A DNA stretch of 64,000 nucleotides from Dipteris shenzhenensis (GCA_047967505.1 CM106539.1), one strand, 5' to 3'. Numbered from the stretch's first letter, positions 1 through 11,715 are shown. The notes: a model not told the origin generated them from the letters alone. A program made the numbers and translations.

Positions 1-112
1 TTTTCTCCTCTTCATTCTCTCCCACCATTACTTTCTAAGTCTCTTTGGTTGCCTTCTCGCTTTGCATCACATTGCATTTCTCTCTTTCATCCCTTCTTAT
101 TTTCATGATCCG

Positions 113-211
113 TGTTGGGTTATCGTCCCTCTGCTCTCAATGCCATGTTGGATTACCATCCCTCTACTCTCAATGCCATGTTGGATTACCATCCCTCTAC
201 TCTCAAGATTG
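113..211 (+). repeat. Three tandem 33-bp units
   Basis: Three head-to-tail 33-bp units begin at 113, 146 and 179, each starting TGTTGG and containing a CCCTCT...CTCTCAA core. Units two and three are nearly identical; the first differs at a few positions. They lie upstream of the gag remnant of the copia element, in what would be its leader or LTR tail. No primer-binding site is visible nearby, so the 5' LTR border probably lies outside the window or has been lost. Confidence 0.8.
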
Positions 212-290
212 TCTGTATTCTCTGAGCTCCTCTAATAACCACTTTCTCTGAGCTCCTTCTGTCTTTGGTACCTTTTGTTGTGTCATCCAA

Positions 291-886
291 AATGGCTACA
301 GAAGAGGCTTCTATTGAATGGCTTATTGAAGGAGCGAATCTATCACACTCTATCCCACTCAAGGATGGAAGAAGGATTGTTGGTGCACATTTCCTTCAAA
401 GCCTTCTTCCCCATACGCACAAGCTCATATGCCTTAAGGTAGTCATTGAAGGTTGGTGGCCATGCAGGAAATCAGAACCAACAGCAACAACAGGAAAACC
501 AGTCCTATGGAGGAGGACGTGGTAGTTCTAGAGGCAGGGGGAGCCAAAGAGGCCGTGGTTCATGGCAAAGGAACCAGCAAGTAAATAGCATCACAGAATG
601 CTATTATTGTGGAAAGCCTGGACACAAGGAGAATACATGCTATAAAAAGCAGAATGACATCAAAAGTGGGAAGTTGCAGCGAAGCAACTATGCATCATCA
701 AGTGGGCATGGTGACGACAGAAATGAGCACCTTTTTGTGATGCAGCATATGGTTAACTCCATGTCAGGAGATGCTGCAGCTTGCAATGATGTTTGGTATG
801 TTGATTCAGGTGCCTCTAACCACATGACCAGTCATGGTGAGTGGTTTCATGATGTTAGAAATTTGGATAAGCCAGGTTATGTTTAA
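291..886 (+). pseudogene. copia A gag remnant with CCHC knuckle and protease start
   Basis: Remnant of gag, which forms the retrotransposon particle and binds its RNA. A possible start is ATG 291 (MATEEASIEWL), but the frame changes near 450. From 446 the frame gives a Q-rich and RGRG-rich tail, then a zinc knuckle CYYCGKPGHKENTC (about 598-640), then the aspartic-protease active site DSGASNHMTS (about 803-832). A TAA at 884-886 ends the frame inside the protease, just after GYV. Compared with the gag ORF at 60268-60771, the central gag domain is absent, which indicates an internal deletion of several hundred bases. Confidence 0.8.
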
Positions 887-928
887 ACAGGTGATGATAC
901 TGCGCACCCAATTACGCAGGTTGGTAAA

Positions 929-1702
929 GTGCCATTGGCTATGCAGGATGGCAAAACGAAGTACTTGGCAGATGTACTTCATGTTCCAAAAATCACTAAG
1001 AACCTGGTTTCAGTAGGCCAGATGGTTGAGCAAGGTCTACAGGTTAGATTTAATCCTGATGGATGCTTTGTTGAGGACTTGAAAAATAAGTGCCGCTTGG
1101 TTGCGAAAGGCAACAAAAATGGCAGAATGTTCACCTTGGATGTTGATATGCCTGAGGTGAAAGCTGCTATGTTTGCGCATGGGAGTGGTGTCATTGCAGA
1201 TATTGAGATATGGCACAAGCGCATTGGGCACGTGAATATACAAAGGCTGAAATCTATGCAAACGAAAAACATTGTTGCAGGTTTGCCTAAATTCAGAGTT
1301 GAGGGAATGCAAAAGGTATGTGAAGCATGCCAAATGGGTAAGCAGGCCAGACATGCATTTCCCAAAAATGCTAAGGTGAGTAGAAGACCTTTGGAAGTGA
1401 TCCATTCAGATGTTTGGACAACCAAAGCTGCTTCTATTGGTGGATGCCATTATTATGTGACGTTTATTGATGACTACACTAGGAAGGTGTGGATTTACTT
1501 TATGAAGCACAAAAGTGAAGTGTTCAGCCATTTCAAGGATTTTAAGGCCATGGTTGAAAAAGAGAAAGGTGTGCACATTAAAGTGCTAAGATCTGATGGA
1601 GGGGGAGAGTACTTTTCAGAAGAATTTTGTGAATATCTGAAAGAACAGGGAATTCAAAGGAAGTACTCATGCAGGTCTACCCCTCAGCAGAATGGGTTGT
1701 AG
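929..1702 (+). pseudogene. copia A protease end, GAG-pre-integrase and integrase core
   Basis: This continues the frame of the preceding segment after the stop. It carries the protease C-terminus (LADVLHVPKITKNLVSV), the GAG-pre-integrase zinc-binding region (HKRIGHVN ... CEACQMGKQ) and the integrase catalytic core with HSDVWTT, FIDDYTRK and SDGGGEYF, which carry the DDE residues. Integrase joins the cDNA copy into host DNA. The frame ends at 1700-1702, inside the conserved TPQQNG motif. The following part of the integrase is in another frame, so a 1- or 2-base indel sits at about 1685-1700. Confidence 0.85.
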
Positions 1703-3411
1703 AAAGGAAGAACAGGCATATTGCAGAAGTAGGACGGGCGATCCTAAATGAGAAAAACATGCCTGATTATTTTTGGGCTGAAGCAGTAGCAACTGCAGTT
1801 TATATTATGAATAGAACCCCCACTGCAGCTGTCCATGGCTTGACGCCTGAAGAAATGTATACAGGCCAAAAACCAGATATTTCTCACTTGAAGGTATTTG
1901 GTTGCATAGCTTATGTTCATGTTCCTGATGAGAAGAGAACAAAGCTGGATCCAAAGGCAAAAAAATGCATCTTTATTGGATATGCTCTGCACCAGAAAGG
2001 GTATCGCTGTTATAACCCTTCCATCCGCAAAATGCAAGTGAGCAGAGATGTTGTTTTTGATGAAATGAGCAGCTGGTATGCACCAACTGTTATGGTAGGA
2101 GATGCAGATGCAGGAAATGGGAATGCTGCAATAAATGCAGAGCAGCAATCTCAAGCCTTGAGTGGACCCAGAGAGTCCTCTACTAGTGGATCTAATGCAT
2201 GGACAGGGAGATTGAGATCTAGTGAATCGTCACATGGCAGCCCTGATAGTGTTGTGCAGGTATCACATAAGGGAAAAGAAAAAGTGGACCATGCTCCAGT
2301 GTTTGATGTGTCTGCTGGTAGCTCTCATGTTGATGGAGAGTCAAGCGGCTCTGAAATGAGCCTTGATGAGGAACTTGGGATTCCTTCTGTTGTTACACCT
2401 GGTGCAAGGAAAAGCAGGCATGATTTAAAGACTCCTGCAACTGATCCAGTTGTACGGAGGTCCACTGGTATTAAGTATCCAGTTGACAGGCTGAGATATG
2501 ATGGGTATACAGCACATCACTATGCTTATATGGTCAAGGTTCTAGAGGAGCCAGAGCCCACATGTTTTGAGGATGCAGCAGGGCATAAAAATTGGGAAGC
2601 AGCTATGGATGAAGAGATGGCTGCCTTGGATGCAAACCACACTTGGGATTTGATGCCTTTGCCTCATGATAAGAAGGCTATTGGCTGCAAGTGGGTTTAC
2701 AAAGTAAAGCACAATGCTGATGGGTCTGTTAGCAGGTACAAGGCAAGATTGGTTGCCAAAGGTTTTGCGCAGACATATGGAATTGACTATGAGGAAACTT
2801 TCGGCCCAGTTGCAAGGATGGCAACCGTGAGAGCAGTAATTGCTATGGCTGCTGCAAAGGGATGGTCTTTGCATCAGATGGATGTGAAAAATGCCTTCTT
2901 GCATGGTGATTTGCAGGAAGAGGTTTATATGATGCAGCTAGAAGGTTATGAGGATAATTCACACCCCGATTTTGTATGCAGGTTGCGCAAAGCCTTGTAT
3001 GGCTTAAAACAAGTGCCGAGGGCATGGTCAGACAAGATAGGGCAATATCTTGTCACTATTGGATTTCAGATTTGCAATTCAGATTTTTCACTTTATGTGA
3101 AAAGGACAAACAGAGGGATTGTGCTTATAGTCATCTATGTTGATGACTTGATTATTACAGGTGATAGTGATGCAGACATTAATGAAGTGAAGCTGCTATT
3201 GAAGCAGAAATTTGAGATGAAGGATTTGGGAGAGCTGCGTTACTTCTTGGGCATTGAGGTTATTAGATCCCCGAGTGGGATATGGCTGTTGCAAAGGCAA
3301 TACGGTTTGGACATGCTGTCCAAATATGGGATGACAGGCTGTAAGCCTATTTCTGTTCCATTGCAGAGACAGGTGAGCTTCTTGAAGATATTACTATGTA
3401 CAGGCGCATAG
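1669..3411 (+). pseudogene. copia A integrase C-terminus and reverse transcriptase
   Basis: Homology starts at about 1690 with VVERKNRHIAEVGRAIL, the integrase downstream of TPQQNG. It continues through the integrase C-terminal region (LKVFGCIAYVHVP, KKCIFIGYALHQKGYRCYNP), then a serine-rich linker, then the RVT_2 reverse transcriptase. The RT shows GCKWVYKVKHNADGSV, YKARLVAKGF, QMDVKNAFLHG and the catalytic YVDDLI (about 3136-3150), and ends near RYFLGIEV. The catalytic aspartates are present. The frame is lost near 3380 just before the MYRRIVGSLIY motif, which resumes in a different frame. Confidence 0.88.
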
Positions 3412-4118
3412 TAGGTAGCTTGATTTACATGACTATAACCAGACCAGATTTGAGCTATGCTGTGGGGCTGGTGAGTCATTTTATGCAGGCACTGAGGAAG
3501 CCACATTTGGATGTGGCTAGGTGCATACTGCGGTATGTGAAGTCCACATTGCATTATGGACTGTTTTATGAAGCTGGGTGTGCATTACAGTTACATGGAT
3601 ACACAGATGCTGATTGGGCTGGTAGTGTCTCAGACACGAGATCTACTAGTGGTTTTATGTTTTCCCTTGGGAGTGGTGCCATCAGTTGGAGCAGCAAGAA
3701 GCAGCCAACAATTGCCTTGTCGAGCACAGAGGCTGAGTACAGGGGTGCAGCAATGGCTGCATGTGAGGTAGCTTGGTTACGGAAGCTACTTGCAGATATG
3801 GGACAGTCAATTCATGCAGCAGTTGTCATTCATTGTGACAACATTAGCAGCATCATGCTTGCTAATAACCCAGTTTATCATGCTAGAACGAAGCACATTG
3901 AGGTGCATTATCACTTTGTGAGAGAGAAGGTTCTAGCTGGTGAGATTGATCTTGTCTATGTCAGCACTGAAGAGCAGGTGGCTGATATTTTTACGAAGGC
4001 ATTGGGTACCGAGAAGCTTCGCAGATTTAGGAGCTTGCTTGGTGTACGTGAGATGGATTTGAGCTTGAGGGGGAGTGTTGAGATATCAAGCTCTACCCCC
4101 GATATATCTCCTGGATGA
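3396..4118 (+). pseudogene. copia A RNase H domain
   Basis: Contains the RT-to-RNase H connection (MYRRIVGSLIYMTITRPDLSY) and the Ty1/copia RNase H domain: TDADWAGS, GFMFSLGSGAISW, ALSSTEAEYRG, HCDNISSI, RTKHIEVHYHF and ADIFTKALG. RNase H removes RNA from the RNA-DNA hybrid during cDNA synthesis. All acidic motifs are present, so this segment is intact apart from lying in a different frame from the RT. The frame runs through the polypurine tract into the LTR and stops at 4116-4118. Confidence 0.88.
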
Positions 4119-4306
4119 CTATCATTTATGTCACCGCCTATGTTAGTTGTACTCGTGGTGTAGTTAGACTACCACTTATGTTTTTGGTTTGGGTTCACAT
4201 ATGAACCACGTATTCTAGGGTTTGACATATAGCGTATTTCCCACTAGGTCTCACATATATATGTGTAAATAGTCACCTAAAATCATTTCATCAAAACTAG
4301 TAAGTT
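4076..4306 (+). repeat. copia A 3' LTR (5' part) with polypurine tract
   Basis: The polypurine tract GAGGGGGAG (4067-4075) is followed directly by TGTTGAGATATC, a standard LTR start. The sequence after it is non-coding. I cannot place the LTR's right end because the 5' LTR is outside the window, and the next recognisable feature is the tandem array at 4442. The end given is a guess. Confidence 0.6.
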
Positions 4307-4441
4307 AGAGGATGCATATCATGGATCATTTGTTGCACCTTAAACAAGATTCATGATATGCTTTGTAATCATCAAAGTTGTTTAGTTCTAAATACTCGTC
4401 TCTTATATGAAATTTGAGAAAGCAACGTGATATCATTTTGA

Positions 4442-5010
4442 GAATGCAATCATGGTGTCATTGCTCCATCGGCGGATCCTCAGATCAGGTGGGGTAAGAA
4501 AAGCGTCATGATTGCATGCCGAAAAGGATTTTTACAAAAGCTAAAAATCAATTCTATGTATGTGTCTTTAGAATGCAATTTGTGGCCATTGCTCTATCCG
4601 ATCCTCGGATCAGGTGGGGTATGAAAAGTGTCATGATTGTATGTCTAAATGTGTTTTTGGAAAAGCTCTAAATCATAAGTGTATGTGTGCCTTTAGATTG
4701 CAATTGTGGTGCCATTTCTCTATCAGATCCTCGGATCAGGTGGGGAAAGAAAAGCATTGTGATGGCATGTCTAAAGTGTGTTTTTAGAATGCAATTGTGG
4801 CCCATTGTTCTATCAGATCCTTAGATTAGGTGGGGCATGAAAAGTGTCATGATTGCATGTCTAAATGAATTTTTTCAAAAGCTAAAAATCAAATCTGTGT
4901 ATTTGTGCCTTTAGAATGTAATTGCGGTGCCATTGCTCTATTAGATCCTCGAATCAGGTGGGGTAAGGAAATCATCATGATGGCATATCTAAAGTGTGTT
5001 TTTAGAATGC
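4442..5010. repeat. Array of alternating ~127- and 91-bp repeats with GATCC-nn-GGATC core
   Basis: Units starting with GAATGCAAT or a close variant occur at about 4442, 4571, 4696, 4787, 4914 and 5005, giving spacings of 129, 125, 91, 127 and 91 bases. Five units contain TCAGATCCTCGGATCAGGTG or a variant, a near-palindrome with the half sites GATCC and GGATC, followed by GGGTA.GAAAAG. The array abuts the decayed CACTA-like transposase. CACTA elements typically carry subterminal transposase-binding repeats, so that role is a reasonable inference. Confidence 0.75.
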
Positions 5011-5403
5011 AATCATGGCGCTATTACAAGGACTAACATTAGCGGATCAAATCTTAGGGAGTATAATTGAATTGCAAGCATTATGGGATTATCATAAGGT
5101 CTCCATAAAGCTACAAGACAAGATGCTTCCACATCTATTTGGAGGTTTAGGAAAGCCTAGTGTCAAGAAAAAGGGTGTTGAAAGTAAGAAGCCAAGCCTT
5201 AATAAACTTATTACAATATAGTTGCATCCACCATGGGATGATGATCTTAATGGAATTAAGGCTCCTGCAAGTTGGGAGCAATTTAACTCTTTATTGAGCA
5301 GTCTCAAAATGTAGGCTATGTATGGGTCAACTTGACAACATACATGATCTAGAGTTGCTTCTACCTTCAGATGAGGATAACTATACTAAAAGCTTAATAT
5401 ATT

Positions 5404-6956
5404 GTTCATGTAGGAATAACAACATAAAGAGGGTATTAAAACATGATTGCAAAGATTGTTGTGAAAAGTGTTCATAGTGTAGCATCCCAAGAAAGGATAT
5501 GCTCTCATTTGATTATATACCTATAAGCAAGCAACTTCAATTGCTAGTTAAGAGTCGAACCTTTTGTCATGAATTTCTTCAAATGTGGCGTAATAAGGAA
5601 AGGTGGTTGGGAGAAGAACAAAGTGCTCAACCTGAGCATATTTTTGACTTTTGGGATGGTTCCAAATGTCAGGATGCTCAAGATTTTTTGAATCCCAATT
5701 CCTTTTATGAGCTACCCATAGTATGTGAAACCTTGCACTGCAAGAAAGCATATGCCACATTCCCTATAAGTGCAATGTCAAGTACTCTACAGCATAGTTG
5801 GAATGAGCGAGAGAATGAATACAACTTTGTATGCAAGGAGTATCACTTTCCAATCAAATCCAAAAGGAAAACTTGCAAGGGAGATCCTCGCAACTTTTCT
5901 TTATTACTACACTCGATGGTTTTCAAGCATCACGGACTACTCAAAAGGATTGTGGTGTAGTGGAAATTTATATCTTAAACACTGGAAGAAAATCCATCAT
6001 AGAGGTTTTACCAATGCTATTTATACCATTCAGTTGTAAGAAAATAATTAAAAGCTCAGGCAATGTGTTTAGTGCCTTCCTTAGACCACTAGTAAGCGAA
6101 TTAGTCTCTATTTATCGATGGAATTGATGTAATATACAATTATCCGACAAACATGATTTTTGATAATGCATCTCAAGCTTCAAAACAATGCAAAATACGT
6201 GCCATGTTAATGATGGTAACTGGATATCACTCCACTCAATGCAAAATAGGACTTATTAAAGATGGAGGTTAGTTTTTTTGTCATAGAGACAAAGCTCATG
6301 CAAGGTTAGATTCTAGTAATCCATCATTTCAAGGATGCTATCTATATGATAAAAATCGATATCAAGGAAGATATTCACCTCCCAAAAGAACAATATTAGA
6401 AATGGTTCAAGCTTTGTCAAAAGTCAAGAGAGTTTGCACACAAATGGACAGAGCATCCATATTAAAAGTAGTAGGTTTATTAGGAGAGTCAATCCTTTGG
6501 AGGTTGTATGACCTATATAGTATCAATTTATCACTTGATTTGGTATATGATACAATGCACATATTATCACTAAACTTATTTAGTAAATACATATCTACTC
6601 TAATGAAAGAAGCCACGAATGATATGAAAAAGAGAATTGACTCTTGTTGCCAAATAGTTTTCAAGTCTACTCCTTCCTCGATTCGTAATGGTCGATGGCC
6701 ACATACTCCTAGTAAATATCATGACCTTTTTAAAGCCAAAGAAAACCAAAAGTTCACACAATGGTGTTTGCCATACATTCTCTACATTGTCAAAGATATA
6801 TCAAAGCACATGTATGATTTGGATATTCTCTTGATTCACATCATGAGAACTCTACTTCTTTTGTGGAGAGTTCACAAGGAGGAGATATTTGGACCAAATT
6901 CATCTCCCTTTAGGGGTTTTGGTTCCTCCAAAATGCAATGGATTAGACGGTTTTGA
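5404..6956 (+). pseudogene. CACTA/Tnp2-like transposase, decayed
   Basis: Plus-strand remnants of a Transposase_21 (Tnp2)-type protein of CACTA/EnSpm elements, which cuts and moves the element. A cysteine-rich stretch (CKDCCEKCS, 5440-5475) leads into SIPRKDMLSFDYIPISKQLQ, the pattern that opens this domain. It continues with a divergent IFDFWDGSKCQDAQDFL block (to 5960). Further pieces lie in other frames: FLRPLVSELVSIY (about 6075-6115), IRAMLMMVTGYH (about 6196-6230), and 6402-6956 with GLLGESILWRLYDLYSINL, LVYDTMHILSLNLF and LWRVHKEEIFGP. At least three frame changes and several stops show it is dead. I recognise the family by motif order; a profile search would be needed to confirm it. 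Confidence 0.6.
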
Positions 6957-6999
6957 AAACTGTCGTCCCAATCACCGGGCCTAACACACCGACCATTTT

Positions 7000-7312
7000 G
7001 GATGGTTTTGCATAACACTCGGGAAAAACATTGTTTAATGTGTGATTGACCATGAAAAGAATATCCGATGGACACAATACTTTCACGTGCCTCAAAGTAG
7101 GTGGTATTGAGACGTGCAAAGTGGCATGCCCATTCGATAAGTACTTGTTCAGATAACATACCTAGGATTGTTTTTTTTTAACGGTTATGCATAACACTAG
7201 GGGAAAAATCATGTTTAATGCGTGATCAACCAAGCAAAGCATATCTGATGGGCATGATTCTTTGCACACGTATTGAGGTAAGTGGGATTGAGGCCCATGC
7301 AAAGTGGCATGC
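7000..7312. repeat. Direct repeat pair, 179-bp offset
   Basis: The segment at about 7000-7129 (TTTTGCATAACACT ... GTGCAAAGTGGCATGC) recurs at about 7180-7312 with moderate divergence. It follows the transposase remnant directly and may be the 3' subterminal repeat of the CACTA-like element. That role is inference from position only. Confidence 0.65.
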
Positions 7313-7709
7313 TGTTACATCACCTCATTCATCGAGGGCTCTTCTGCTATCTTCCACCCAACAACGAATTCTCCTCATGAGCTCGTAAGTCCTCAGGTTC
7401 CTCTACCCAAACCTCCTTTTTTTTAAGCTCCCTCTAGAATCCTCCCTCCTAGCCCATTACATGCCATGTGGACTTCTAGATGCCAAGTGTCCTTCTAGAG
7501 GACCTTAGTCTTTACCCCTTCTTGGCATCGCTCTCTAATGCTAGGCCCCACTTATGCCTAGCCACACTTATTTACATCCACCGTTGCAGTGTCAAGACCT
7601 CTTAGTTTCCTACCTCACCATAATCGTGCCGCATGGGTCTAGGGTTATGGTTGACCTAACATTCCCTTCCTTTTAAAAATGGTTTATGTCCTTTAAAAGA
7701 AAATTGGGA

Positions 7710-8870
7710 AACCTCCTCTAGAGATTGCTTACCCTTTCCCATGTTGAACTCTCTTCAAATCTATCTTTCCACCTAACCGGACATTCTTACCATATTGTGT
7801 GTCACGTTCTTTTTTCTTTTCTATCTAAAATTATTTTTGGTTCATGTGGTAAAGATGCAGGCTCAATGAGTTCAACTAGGAATTCATTTCCAATGAGATT
7901 ATCATCATCTCCTAACTTTATTTTTAGCCTACTAACATGAAAAACTAGATGTACTCTACATCCCTCAGGTAAGGCTAATTTGTAAGCAAGTTCTCTAATC
8001 CTCTTAAGTATTGTGAATGGTCCACAATACCTAGGAGATAACTTCCGACATTACCTATCTTTAGAGATTCTAAAGATTTACTTACCTTAAGGTAGACTTT
8101 CTCATTTACTTCAAACTCCAACTTTCTATGATGGGGGTTTGCATAACTTCGTGCTCTATCCTGAGCTCTTCTTATGCTATTTTTAGCTAACTTAAGCATT
8201 TGATTCATATCTTCAAGAAATTTTTTGGCCACTTGAACCTTCTCTTTTTTGAGTCCCACTGTCATTGGGGCTCTCGGTTGAAATCCACACATCATCATGA
8301 ACGGCGGACTAAAACCTATAGTAGAATGTTTGGCACTATTATATGCAAATTCTAATATGGGCAAATGATGTTCCCAATTAGTTTTCCGTTTACTCACATA
8401 TGCTCAAAGCATATCCTCAATGATCTGATTGACCCTTTCAGTTTGACCATCACTCTGTGGATGATTCACGGTGCTCATATTCAATGAAGTTTCTAACCTC
8501 TTAAACATAGCCCTCCAAAAATGGATGTTAAATTTGCTATCCCGATCACTAACAATACCGGCGGCTAGTAGCCCAACAGTCTATAGATATGCTCCACAAA
8601 TAGCCTGGCTAATTTTGGAGTTTTAACATCTTCATTGACAAGAATGAAATGAGCCATCTTGGTCCACTGATCCATAATTACCCACACAGAGTTGTGTCCC
8701 CTCTGTGTCACAATGTTGTGTCCCATCTGGTAATCCCACAATGAAATCCATGGAAATGCTTTCCCATTTGCCAAATGGAATCTCCAATGGTTGTAAGAGA
8801 ACTCCTACCTTAAGGCATTCAGATGCACTTTTAGCTCAAAACCACTTTGTTAGTAACTTCTGACCTCCAT
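7710..8870 (-). pseudogene. Ty3/gypsy chromovirus integrase and chromodomain
   Basis: On the minus strand, reading down from 8870, there is a decayed integrase linker (LLQPLEIPFGKWESISMDF). It is followed by the core in broken frames (IVSDRDSKFNIHFW, STVNHPQSDGQTERVNQIIED), then the C-terminal region of the 7975-8397 frame (KRKTNWEHHLPILEFAYNSA ... PHHRKLEFEVNEKVYLKV). Beyond 7970 comes a chromodomain-like segment: VHLVFHVSRLK ... EPKIILDRK ... RWKDRFEESSTWE (about 7725-7968). Integrase plus chromodomain identifies the chromovirus branch; the chromodomain targets insertion to heterochromatin. Protease and RT are absent, and several stops are visible, so this is a truncated remnant. Confidence 0.85.
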
Positions 8871-8879
8871 ACAAGCATG

Positions 8880-10540
8880 CAAACGAGTGAACCACAAATT
8901 TTTCACTAGGACAAAGTTTTTCTACTCAATAAGATCTAAAACTCTCTCATACAAAGTTTCTTCAAATTATTTCTCTAACCAACTCAAAATCAAGCCGCAA
9001 AATCCAGCCGACACCATAATGGACAAAAACCAAAATTTTTCGACCAACACCAAACTTTCCCAAAACCTTCAAAACATCAAAACCATCCTTTTTTAACACT
9101 ATCTGTGATATATATTCCAAAATATTTCATATACAAAATTGGAGCGTCACACAATGTGCCCCAATATATTCTATTTGTTATATGTACAAAAAGCACTTTC
9201 TCCTTTTTGCATGGAATTTTTCTTCCCTTTTATGAAAATAAATTTCTCAAATGTATCTCAGGATCCTCTGTGTCCCTAGAAAATGGGTGTGATTTTTTTG
9301 TGAGCTTTTTATCACGAGCTTTTTTTCAATTTTCATGAATATTGTGAGCTTTTCATTCACCCATCTCCCTAGCGTCTCTATTCCATCCAGGAGCTGAGAG
9401 GGGGTGTAGAGGCCGACATCTCCTGATGTCACCTAGAGAGAGAGGGCCTTGCTTATGGATATGAATGAACCTAACATGACAACTTCGTAAAGTAAGGCTT
9501 AGATTAACAAATATCACATGTGGTCATGATTTCATGTCTATGGTGGCTGATAAATTGACCAAGGTAGGTCATTCCATCCTTTTTAAAACTACAAATACTT
9601 TCAACATAGTTCGGGTTTTTATAAAATAAATATTCACATTGCATGGTCTCCCAAATAAAATGAATTTTGATAGGGATACCAATTTCATTTCCAAATTTTG
9701 GCAAGTCAATTTCATGCTATTGGTAGCAATATTAACTTAAGACCTTCCTACTATCCTTAAACTAATCCTAAACTGAGAGAGTGAAGCAAGTTTTATAAGG
9801 TGAGTTTTACATGTGATACATGGAGAAAGGATTTTTGTGGGAAGAATGTGTTCACTTGTTGGAATATTGTTATAATATCACATTGACCCAAGAGTCCATC
9901 AATATGACCCCATTTTTATGAACAAGAATGCTTCTCACTAGCTCCTTGGTGTTCTTGAGCAAGATTAAAGTCTCAAGAGGCACGTTGAAGAAAATGCAAA
10001 GCAAGGTTCTAAAAATCAAGGAACATCTCCAAGTGGCCATTGATTGGCACAAGAAATATGCTGATACACATAGGAATGTGAGAGGTGAAAGAGGCATAAT
10101 GGGTTTTTGTAATAGTGAATCCCCATATCTCTTCAATTAAACTCAAAGGAAAGAAGAAGTTAAAAGGATACGTAATCTTAACCTTTTCTCTCAAAGGTCA
10201 ACCGCCAAATTTCTCTCAAAGAGTTAGTCGTTATTCCCAAGAGCAGATGATCCATTAGAGAGGGTAGTATGGGGGCTAGAGGAAGAATATTAAAATACAT
10301 TTTTGAGAGAGAGGAGAAGGGGTACCCAAGGTGCTAAAGAGTTCATTCTTGATCCACCTATATGCAATAAGTCCTTTCTCTGCTTTCTCCTTTATTGATA
10401 GAAAAGGACTTTTGCATTGCTGTAAAGTGGTACCTTGCAGGGTTCTTCAACTAGAATCCTTAAGGTAATAATGGATGTCATGTTGTGGCCTTTGTTATGA
10501 CTTTGGATTTGCATTTCATGTCCTTAAGGAAATTCCCGAG
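8880..10540. other. No gene seen
   Basis: AT-rich sequence with only short chance frames and no recognisable protein motif, RNA gene or repeat. Confidence 0.6.
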
Positions 10541-10546
10541 GGAGGA

Positions 10547-10606
10547 ATTTCCAAGAAATCAACTGGCGTGTTGCAGGAGACACGAGCCACTTGATTTCTT
10601 GGAAAT
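10547..10606. repeat. 16-bp perfect inverted repeat
   Basis: The arms ATTTCCAAGAAATCAA (10547-10562) and its exact reverse complement (10591-10606) are separated by 28 bases. The inner flanks add a few more complementary positions (TGGC). It could fold as a hairpin of about 16-20 bp. No element borders or coding role were found. Confidence 0.8.
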
Positions 10607-10609
10607 GCT

Positions 10610-11710
10610 ACCTCAGGCTTTTGCTGGATGTTGAGGGCCCCACGAGAGTGAGTGTGATGATGACATGAAGATTAGCTCCCATTGGACACCTTAGAAATTC
10701 CATCTTTCCATTCCATTTTCTAGATTTGAGTGCGAAAGTAGGATGATCTTCCATCTTCCAACTCACGATTTTCAGAATTAGAGCTTTCATCTTGTCTGAT
10801 GTGGCTTTCACTTCTACAAATGAAGAGGCCACAATCTGACAACTGGAATTAATTTCTAGCTCCCTGCGGACCTTCATGTGGAAAATAATTTGGTAACTCG
10901 AGCAAGAGATCAAACCTTTAAGAAGGGAATTAAGTTGGCAAGAGATGGTATCATAGTGGGGTTTATGTAATTGAAAGATGGTGCATGCAATTAGAGGAAA
11001 CCTAATGGGGTTATGGGGATGTTAATAATCCATTGTATTGAAAGGTTCCTTTCATATATCCATGGAATATGGGCTATGGTGTTTAGGCAACGTTCCTAAC
11101 ATGGAGAAGACTATTCTTTGATGGCTTACGTTGTAGTTGTGTAAGACCTTAAACTAAGGGAGCAATGACCAGACAAAAGCCAAATATTATGGAATTGATT
11201 TTTTGTATATTCTTCACGTCTCCTCCATCCACATAGTTCTTAAAAGAAAAGATAAAGTAACAAGAAATGAGATATTAAAGAAGGAACATGCAAAAAGGCT
11301 ACCTAATCGTGCAATTTTCTAAGAAGATTTTTTATGGTCATTTTCCCTTGCTAGTTGGGTGATATGGTATACGCATCCTTGTAGTCTATTAAGCTAGCCT
11401 AAAATCATGCTACTATTAACTTTCCAAGTTGTAACTTTGCAACTCTATTGTGAGTATTACTATTCTTGTCAAGGTTGTTTAAGGATTTAGTAGTTGTTTC
11501 TTTGAGCAATTGATATTAGGCATTTGGTTACACCTCCTCAACTTTAGCTTTTACTTTAGCTTTTTACGTTTTTTCTTATGTTTTTTGGTCGTAAATCCTA
11601 TATCACCTTCAAGCTTGCCTCTATGTTTCCTTTGAGAAGCATCCATCATTGGTCACCTTCTCCTCCATAAGATACTCACTAGTGTGCAAATCGTGGCAAG
11701 CCACAGGCTT
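10610..11710. other. No gene seen
   Basis: AT-rich non-coding sequence. A 101-codon antisense frame at 10608-10913 has no recognisable motif and overlaps the hairpin flank, so I did not call it. Confidence 0.6.
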
Positions 11711-11715
11711 ATAGA

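Larger units (their letters stand above)
1..4306 (+). mobile_element. Ty1/copia retrotransposon A, decayed
   Basis: A Ty1/copia-order element (gag, protease, integrase, reverse transcriptase, RNase H) on the plus strand, ending in a polypurine tract at 4067-4075 and the start of a 3' LTR at 4076. The reading frame changes near 1700 and 3380, and there is a stop at 884-886, so no full polyprotein can be made. Most of gag is missing: its Q/G/R-rich tail and CCHC knuckle follow almost directly on the first residues. The gag and integrase closely resemble the antisense copia remnant at 58.7-61 kb, so both belong to one family. The left end is outside the window; the right border is approximate because no matching LTR end is visible. 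Confidence 0.85.

Noticed and set aside
113-211. CRISPR-like spacing of short repeats
   Set aside because: Units are directly adjacent without unique spacers, and the DNA is plant nuclear.
10608-10913. 101-codon antisense frame
   Set aside because: No motif; its start overlaps a hairpin arm; likely chance.
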